Positions 22,840-27,754 of a stretch of DNA of 27,754 nt are shown piece by piece. Within the stretch, counting starts at the first letter, position 1. Each line of letters starts with the position of its first letter. Under the pieces are notes generated by a model. That model was given only the letters and a program-made list of their open reading frames with translations. It ran no database searches and was not told the DNA's origin. Made by a program: the position numbers and the translations under genes. Origin of the DNA: an uncultured Collinsella sp. (GTDB lineage: Bacteria; Actinomycetota; Coriobacteriia; Coriobacteriales; Coriobacteriaceae); contig CABQAK010000032.1 of NCBI GenBank assembly GCA_902462065.1, forward strand, positions 1-27,754, in the 5' to 3' direction.

Positions 22840-24482
22840 TGGCTCGGTTGGATAGGGGCCCGGTGTCGGGCGCGGCATACGGCCCGGATATGCCGGCGAT
22901 TGAGGTGCGGAGCCTGAGCTTTGCCTACCCCGATGCTGATGCTGCGGTGCTCGAGGGACTCGACTGGTCTGTTCCCCAAGGTGCATTTGCGCTGCTTGTC
23001 GGCGGTACCGGATCGGGTAAGTCGACGCTGCTGTCGCTGCTCAAGCCCGAGATCGCTCCGGCGGGCGAGCGCACTGGCGAACTGCGCGTGCTGGGCGAGC
23101 CCGTCGCCGACATGGATGTGCGGGCATCGGCGGAGCGCGTGGGCTATGTGTTCCAGGATCCCGAGAACCAGATCGTGTGCGAAACCGTGTGGCACGAGAT
23201 GGCGTTTGGCCTGGAAAACTTAGGGCTAGCACGTGATGAGATGCGCCGTCGCGTAGCTGAGACCAGCTATTTCTTTGGGCTGGAAGATTGGCTTCATCGC
23301 GATACCGACACGCTTTCGGGTGGTCGCAAGCAGCTGCTGTCGTTGGCGGCCGTTCTGACGCTGCGCCCGCGCGTGCTGCTGCTCGACGAGCCCACGTCTC
23401 AGCTTGATCCGGTTGCGGAGAAGAATTTCCTGCACGCGCTGTTTCGTGTGAATCGCGAGCTGGGCTGCACGGTTGTTGTGGCGACGCATCAGCCGCGCCC
23501 AATGCTCGAATACGCGACGTGTGCGTACCGGATTGAGGGCGGTCGCGTGCGCGAGGTGGCGGATATGGCTTCTTTGGGACGCCGAGAATCGCTGTTTTCC
23601 GATGAGATGTTGGGGTGGGGTGCCATCCGATGTGCAAAAAACGGAGTATTCAGCAGGCGTGAGGACAATTTGGGCTCTCTGGAGCCGCCCGGGGACGTAT
23701 CGAGCGCGAAAAAAAGTTCGGAATTGGACAAATCGTCCGAATTTGTGGCGCAAACGTCGCTCGAGAACGGCTCGGAAGCCTTCCCGCGCACGGATGGAAG
23801 CAGAATACTCCAAAAAATGCACGGCGGGTCGGCTACCACCCTGGCAGGGAGCTGGTTTCGCTACGATCGCGCGGGCGGTTGGGTGCTGCGCGGGCTCGAT
23901 GCGTCGTTTTCGGCTGGCGCGGTGCATGCGGTTGTGGGCGGTAACGGCTGCGGCAAGTCGACGATGCTTTCGGTGCTGGCCAAGACTGCCAAGCTGCAGC
24001 GTGGCCGTATGGTGCGCGGGGCGGCCTCGGCTGCGCTGCTGCCGCAGAACCCCAAGGCCCTGCTGGTTGCCGAGACGGTGCGCGACGAGCTGATGGAATG
24101 GGCTTCGACCTGCGGATATGACGAGAACTTGGCGCGGGAGCGTGCGGCGCAACTGGGATTGGACGGCCTGGAGACGCGCCACCCTTACGACCTCTCGGGC
24201 GGCCAGCGCCAGCTGCTTGCACTGGCAAAGCTGCTGCTGATCGGCCCCGAGCTGCTGCTGCTTGACGAACCCACGAAGGGTTTGGACCTGGCCAGCCGCC
24301 GCATCATCGCCCGCGCCCTGCGTGACCATGCGAAGGCTGGTGGCACCGTCATCATGGCCACGCACGATCTGGCTTTTGCCGAGCGGGTTGCCGATGACAT
24401 TGCCATGATGTTCGACGGTGAGATTGCCTGCATGGAGCCGCCCACCGACTTTTTTGCCGACAATGTGTTTTATAGGGCGTGA
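22839..24482 (+). CDS. ecfA: ECF transporter fused double ATPase
   Basis: One 547-residue polypeptide holds both ECF ATPase domains. Domain 1 has Walker A GGTGSGKST (55-63), Q-loop FQDPENQI, signature LSGGRKQLL and Walker B LLLDEPTSQLD. Domain 2 has Walker A GGNGCGKST (about 367-375), LPQNPKAL, LSGGQRQLL and LLLDEPTKGLD. Both look active. FQDPENQ is typical of ECF ATPases. Between them residues 265-328 form a polar Ser/Glu/Lys linker encoded by a 191-bp DNA element with inverted ends (23632-23822). The start at 22839 overlaps the ecfT stop; GAGAAGAGG is at 22822-22830. The next gene starts 4 nt after its stop. Confidence 0.94.
   Translation: MARLDRGPVSGAAYGPDMPAIEVRSLSFAYPDADAAVLEGLDWSVPQGAFALLVGGTGSGKSTLLSLLKPEIAPAGERTGELRVLGEPVADMDVRASAERVGYVFQDPENQIVCETVWHEMAFGLENLGLARDEMRRRVAETSYFFGLEDWLHRDTDTLSGGRKQLLSLAAVLTLRPRVLLLDEPTSQLDPVAEKNFLHALFRVNRELGCTVVVATHQPRPMLEYATCAYRIEGGRVREVADMASLGRRESLFSDEMLGWGAIRCAKNGVFSRREDNLGSLEPPGDVSSAKKSSELDKSSEFVAQTSLENGSEAFPRTDGSRILQKMHGGSATTLAGSWFRYDRAGGWVLRGLDASFSAGAVHAVVGGNGCGKSTMLSVLAKTAKLQRGRMVRGAASAALLPQNPKALLVAETVRDELMEWASTCGYDENLARERAAQLGLDGLETRHPYDLSGGQRQLLALAKLLLIGPELLLLDEPTKGLDLASRRIIARALRDHAKAGGTVIMATHDLAFAERVADDIAMMFDGEIACMEPPTDFFADNVFYRA
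23632..23822. repeat. 191-bp inverted-end element inside ecfA
   Basis: Left end 23632-23654 reads GTGCA, AAAAAC, GGAGTATTC, A, GC; the right end (23800-23822) read as reverse complement gives GTGCA, TTTTTT, GGAGTATTC, T, GC. Sixteen of 23 positions match, with the mismatches in the homopolymer tract. Near the centre AATTGGAC (23722-23729) and GTCC-GAATT (23735-23742) form a further palindrome. The whole element is in frame and lies exactly between the two ATPase domains. Confidence 0.6.
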
Positions 24483-24486
24483 TGGG

Positions 24487-25200
24487 ATGGCGGATTATCG
24501 CGTTTCGCGCCTACTAGCAAAACTGGAGGTCCCGCTGTTGTTGGCGGTGCCGGCGGTGATGGCTGCGGCGTTGCTGTCGGGTGTTGGGCAGGCAGCGTTG
24601 GCCATGCTGGTTGTGGTGGCGCTGGTGCTCGCACTGTTCTTTGCGGGTTACGAGGCGTCTCGTCCGGGTTTGCGCCAGATTATGCCCACGCTGGTGCTGG
24701 CGGCGCTGGCGGCGGCGGGGCGCATCCTGTTTGGGCCCATTCCCGACTTTAAACCGGTGAGCGCCATCGCCATTATCGCGGGGGCGACGCTTGGTCGCCG
24801 CAATGGTTTTATGGTTGGCGCGCTGGCGGCGCTGACCAGCAATTTCTTTTTTGGACAGGGTATGTGGACACCGTGGCAGATGTATGCCTGGGGCCTGGTT
24901 GGCTATGTTGGCGGTGCGCTGGCGCATGCCGGTGCGTTTGACCGTGCGGATGGAACCGTGCGCATGCCGGCGCTACTGACCTACGGCTTTGCTTCGGGTT
25001 TGCTGTACGGCGTGGTGATCAACGCGTATGACATCATTGGTTTTGTGCAGCCGCTTACTTGGGCGGGTGCCGTAGCGCGTCTTGCCACGGCAGTGCCGTT
25101 CGATATTACGCACGGCTTTGCGACCTGCGTGTTCTTGGCCGCCTTGTACAAGCCTTGGTGCCGTCGCATTAACCGTGTCGTCGTGAAATACGGACTGTAG
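24487..25200 (+). CDS. ECF transporter substrate-binding (S) component
   Basis: The S component is the membrane-embedded vitamin receptor. The 237-residue protein has about six hydrophobic segments. It shows AALAAAGRILFGPIPDFKPV, then IAGATLGRRNGFMVGALAAL and NFFFGQGMWTPWQMYAWGLVG, a pattern of the ECF S-component superfamily shared with cobalamin-type (CbrT-like) and uncharacterised actinobacterial members. The substrate cannot be fixed from sequence alone; cobalamin or a related compound is a guess. The ATG at 24487 is 4 nt after the ecfA stop; an ATG overlapping that stop is out of frame. It completes a T-A-S operon, so the transporter is probably of the dedicated type. Confidence 0.85.
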   Translation: MADYRVSRLLAKLEVPLLLAVPAVMAAALLSGVGQAALAMLVVVALVLALFFAGYEASRPGLRQIMPTLVLAALAAAGRILFGPIPDFKPVSAIAIIAGATLGRRNGFMVGALAALTSNFFFGQGMWTPWQMYAWGLVGYVGGALAHAGAFDRADGTVRMPALLTYGFASGLLYGVVINAYDIIGFVQPLTWAGAVARLATAVPFDITHGFATCVFLAALYKPWCRRINRVVVKYGL

Positions 25201-25238
25201 GGCATTTACTGTAAGGCATTTCGCGTTCCCTCACGAAC

Positions 25239-25301
25239 TTGCGGTGGAATAGTTCTCGTTTTTGGCTATTTGCTGCCCAAACAGGAACTATTCCACCGCA
25301 A
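25239..25301. repeat. 63-nt hairpin between convergent ecfS and xthA
   Basis: TTGCGGTGGAATAGTTC (25239-25255) and GAACTATTCCACCGCAA (25285-25301) are exact reverse complements over 17 nt. The loop adds partial pairing (CGTTTTTGG with CCCAAACAG). No T-run follows either side, so it differs from the intrinsic terminators here. It may still end or protect both transcripts. Confidence 0.85.
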
Positions 25302-25362
25302 CTTATAGGGGGAGAGGGGTCACATGATCTGTTTTCCTCCGTCCCCCAGGAATTACTTGGGG

Positions 25363-26181
25363 CTAGAGTTCTAGCGTGAGGGTGACGGGGCAGTGGTCGC
25401 TGCCAAAGATGTCGCCGCGGATGCCGGTGTCGCGTACGTTGTCGGCGATTGCGTCGCTTACCAGGAAGTAGTCGATGCGCCAGCCTGCGTTGTTCTTGCG
25501 GGCATTAAAGCGGTAGCTCCACCAGCTGTAGACGCCCTCGACGTCGGGGTTTGCCGCGCGCCAGGTATCGGTAAACCCGGCGTTGAGCAGCTCGGTAAAC
25601 TTGCCGCGTTCTTCGTCCGAAAAGCCGGCGTTGCCGCGGTTGGACTTGGGGTTCTTAAGGTCGATCTCCTCGTGTGCCACGTTAAAGTCGCCGCAAGTTA
25701 CGACGGGCTTGCCGGTCTCGCGCTCAAGCGCGCTCAAAAAGCCGCGGTAGGCATCGTCCCAGGCCATGCGCACATCGATGCGCGCGAGTTCGTTTTGCGC
25801 GTTGGGCGTGTAGACATCCACAAACCAAAACTTGTCGAACTCGAGCGCACAGACGCGGCCCTCGGTTGAGGCTTGGGCAACGAGCTCGGCGGCCTCGCCC
25901 TCGCCGGCGTAGGGTAACAGCGCGTCGGCGTGCAGCGCGCGCAGCGGTTCCTGGCGGCTAAAGACCGCAGTGCCCGAATAGCCTTTACGCTCGGCGTAGC
26001 TCCAGGTTTGGCGATAGCCGGGCAGGTCAATATCAACCTGGCCTTCTTGCAGCTTGGTCTCTTGCAACGCCAGGATATCGACGTCGAGTTCTTGCGCGAT
26101 CTGGATAAAGTTCGGGTCCTTTTTGAGCACGGCGCGCAGGCCGTTAACGTTCCACGAGGCAAAGGTGTAAGTCTGAGGCAT
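25363..26181 (-). CDS. xthA: Exodeoxyribonuclease III (AP endonuclease)
   Basis: This base-excision repair enzyme cuts at abasic sites and removes 3' blocking groups. The 272-residue protein has the exonuclease III motifs in order: FASWNVNGLRA, LALQETKLQ (metal-binding Glu), VDVYTPNAQ (catalytic Tyr), CGDFNVAHEEIDL (Asp, Asn), AGWRIDYFLVS and GSDHCPVTL (Asp-His). Length and motif spacing match the ExoA/XthA family. The start at 26181 has AAAGGA 6-7 nt upstream on the minus strand. It is a single gene divergent from the sirtuin, with 113 nt between the starts. Confidence 0.96.
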   Translation of the reverse strand: MPQTYTFASWNVNGLRAVLKKDPNFIQIAQELDVDILALQETKLQEGQVDIDLPGYRQTWSYAERKGYSGTAVFSRQEPLRALHADALLPYAGEGEAAELVAQASTEGRVCALEFDKFWFVDVYTPNAQNELARIDVRMAWDDAYRGFLSALERETGKPVVTCGDFNVAHEEIDLKNPKSNRGNAGFSDEERGKFTELLNAGFTDTWRAANPDVEGVYSWWSYRFNARKNNAGWRIDYFLVSDAIADNVRDTGIRGDIFGSDHCPVTLTLEL

Positions 26182-26294
26182 GGTGTCCTTTCGACGGGGT
26201 TGGCAGGCTTAAGATTAACGCAACAAGAGCGGGGCGGAGTCCGCGAGTGATAGTGCGAACGCCGCCGTCCCGGAGACACGGACGGAGGACATAT

Positions 26295-27047
26295 ATGACG
26301 CAGGAAATATCAAACCCCAAACAGGCGTCCGCCGCGCTGGCGGAGCTGTTCGAAACCCATAGTCACGTGGTCTTCTTTGGCGGCGCTGGTGTTTCCACGG
26401 CAAGTGGCATCCCCGATTTCCGCAGCGTGGACGGCCTGTATCACCAGCAGTTTGCCTATCCGCCCGAGACCATGCTGTCGCATAGCTTTTACGAGGCGCA
26501 TCCGGCCGAGTTCTTCGACTTCTACCGCACCAAGATGATCGCGCTTGGCGCCAAGCCCAATCGCTGCCACACCAAGCTGGCCGAGCTGGAGCGCGCCGGC
26601 AAGCTAAATGCCGTGGTGACGCAAAATATCGACGGCCTGCATCAGATGGCCGGCTCACGGCGCGTGTTTGAGCTGCACGGATCGGTCCATCGCAACATTT
26701 GCCAGTCGTGTGGCGCGGTCTATAGCGCCGAGTGGATTTGCTCGCGCGAGCACGAGGACGCCGCGGGCGTGCCTGCGTGCCCCGCGTGCGGCGGCCGCAT
26801 CAAGCCCGATGTAGTGCTCTACGAGGAGCCGCTCGACGAGCACGTGCTGACCGGTGCCGTTGCCGCCATCGCCGCGGCCGATGCCCTCATTGTGGGCGGG
26901 ACCTCGCTCGTGGTGTATCCGGCGGCAGGCCTTACGCGTTACTTTACCGGCGATACGCTGGCCATATGCAACCTTGCTCCCACCGATCAGGATGCAAATG
27001 CCGACCTGCTGATTTCTTGCGACATCGCGGCCGCGTTTGCGTTCTAG
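26295..27047 (+). CDS. NAD-dependent protein deacylase, Sir2 family
   Basis: Sirtuins remove acyl groups from lysines using NAD+. The 250-residue protein has the NAD-binding GAGVSTASGIPDFRS (about 37-51), TQNIDGLH, the catalytic His in FELHGSVH, and a zinc site built from CQSC and CPAC separated by about 27 residues. VVLYEEPLDE and IVGGTSLVVYPAA complete the fold. It resembles the small bacterial class (CobB-like, Firmicutes type). The ATG at 26295 follows CGGAGGA (26283-26289); an upstream start at 26247 has no such signal. It stands alone upstream of folP. Confidence 0.94.
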   Translation: MTQEISNPKQASAALAELFETHSHVVFFGGAGVSTASGIPDFRSVDGLYHQQFAYPPETMLSHSFYEAHPAEFFDFYRTKMIALGAKPNRCHTKLAELERAGKLNAVVTQNIDGLHQMAGSRRVFELHGSVHRNICQSCGAVYSAEWICSREHEDAAGVPACPACGGRIKPDVVLYEEPLDEHVLTGAVAAIAAADALIVGGTSLVVYPAAGLTRYFTGDTLAICNLAPTDQDANADLLISCDIAAAFAF

Positions 27048-27061
27048 CCCGCGCGCGCGGA

Positions 27062-27120
27062 TACAATAGAAAGACTGAGTGCAAAGCGACCCCGCCGCCA
27101 GCTCCCCAAGCTCGGCGGCG
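27062..27120 (+). promoter_or_regulatory. folP promoter candidate followed by a leader hairpin
   Basis: TACAAT (27062-27067), in the context GTACAATAG-like ATACAATAG, is a -10 candidate. The hairpin CGCCGCC-AGCT (27093-27103) with AGCT-C-GGCGGCG (27109-27120) follows, and TTTT comes 6 nt later. It may stop the sirtuin transcript or act as a folP leader structure. Confidence 0.4.
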
Positions 27121-27142
27121 TGGGCATTTTAGGAGGATGTTC

Positions 27143-27754
27143 ATGGCGAACGACAGCAAGACATGGCAGTGCGGAAAGTACGAGCTCAGCTTTGACCGTC
27201 CGCGCATCATGGGCGTCCTCAACGTGACGCCCGATTCGTTTAGCGATGGCGGGGAGCACTTCGACCCGGATGCCGCCATCGAGTACGGCCTAGCGATGCT
27301 CGACGCCGGCGCCGACATCATCGACGTGGGCGGCGAGTCCACGCGCCCTGGTTTTACCCCGGTCAACCCCGACGAGGAGGCTCGCCGCGTGCTGCCCGTG
27401 GTGCGCGCGCTGGCCAAGGAGGGCGCCATCGTCTCGATCGACACGCGTCATGTGGCGGTTGCCAAGGCGGCCGTGCGCTGCGGCGCCTCGATCGTCAACG
27501 ACGTGACCGGCTTCACCGACCCCAAGATGGTCGAGTTTGTTAAGACGAGCACCTGCGGCGTCATCGTGATGCATGCCGGCGAGGTCGCCGCGCCCACCCG
27601 CACGCACGCAACGGTGCAGCTCGATACCTCGGCAGCGGCGTTTGTTGCCGAGAAGGCGCGCGAGGCGGCTGCCGAGGCCGCGCGTGAGGCCGAGAAGCCG
27701 GCTCGCCGCCGTCGCGGCAAGTTGCTGGGTGAGCCTAAGTCCTTTACGCTGGAA
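27143..27754 (+). CDS. folP: Dihydropteroate synthase, 5' part, with internal insertion
   Basis: FolP joins para-aminobenzoate to the pterin in folate synthesis. The window holds 204 codons; the gene runs off the edge. Visible motifs are MGVLNVTPDSFSDGG (23-37), GADIIDVGGESTRPG (56-70), SIDT (98-101) and IVNDVTG (117-123), all standard for the TIM-barrel enzyme. The next motif, normally MHMxGxPxxM, reads MHA at 143-145 and then seems to resume at about 194 with LLGEPKSF. Between them lies an Ala/Glu/Arg-rich helical stretch ending in PARRRRGK. The ATG at 27143 has AGGAGG (27131-27136); an in-frame ATG at 27137 is too close to it. Confidence 0.93.
   Translation, partial: MANDSKTWQCGKYELSFDRPRIMGVLNVTPDSFSDGGEHFDPDAAIEYGLAMLDAGADIIDVGGESTRPGFTPVNPDEEARRVLPVVRALAKEGAIVSIDTRHVAVAKAAVRCGASIVNDVTGFTDPKMVEFVKTSTCGVIVMHAGEVAAPTRTHATVQLDTSAAAFVAEKAREAAAEAAREAEKPARRRRGKLLGEPKSFTLE

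Overview
The window is high-GC bacterial chromosome, densely coded on both strands. Gene content and style (single purine genes, a class B sortase, an Nfn-type flavin/iron-sulfur pair, a glmU-prs-pth cluster, a fused-ATPase ECF transporter, many short palindromic intergenic repeats) suggest an anaerobic gut actinobacterium of the Coriobacteriia, most like Collinsella. This is an inference from gene content; no 16S or other taxonomic marker is present.

Layout: purE (159-623), a class B sortase and a MoaE-like protein run on the plus strand and meet a minus-strand CmpB-type membrane protein at a shared perfect-stem terminator (2172-2210). purF, purM and purN follow on the plus strand (3756-7378); with purE they cover the first, fifth, third and carboxylation steps of purine synthesis. 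Next come a lone PTS IIA protein, a membrane-anchored PrsA-like foldase and a YqeY protein. A polar amino acid ABC transporter (ATPase, Tat-type lipoprotein receptor, two permeases) and a cytidylate-kinase-like protein occupy 10160-13861. On the minus strand, 13988-16227 encodes an NfnA/NfnB-like pair predicted to link NADH, NADPH and ferredoxin. A minus-strand glmU-prs-pth series (21752 down to 16600) is interrupted between prs and pth by a repeat-bounded 1.7-kb segment carrying one unfamiliar 375-residue protein. Plus-strand 21946-25200 is a T-A-S ECF vitamin transporter operon. The window ends with xthA (minus), a sirtuin and the 5' part of folP.

The housekeeping genes look ordinary. The unusual content is the repeat landscape. 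At least five kinds of palindromic element are visible: (1) mosaic palindromes built around a GGGGACAG core at operon borders (7457, 8009, 9987, 13191, 13871); (2) a 34-38 nt element with CCTGCCA/TGGCAGG ends, two copies of which start 2 nt after a stop codon (5429, 16597); (3) two roughly 203-bp elements with nearly identical 23-25 bp inverted ends and unrelated interiors, flanking the 375-residue gene; (4) a 191-bp element with 23-bp inverted ends lying in frame inside the ECF ATPase and supplying its inter-domain linker; (5) a 63-nt hairpin between ecfS and xthA. folP also carries an apparent in-frame insertion of about 48 residues in a normally conserved place. The candidates for something undescribed are the repeat-bounded segment at 17344-19073 and the coding-sequence element at 23632-23822.
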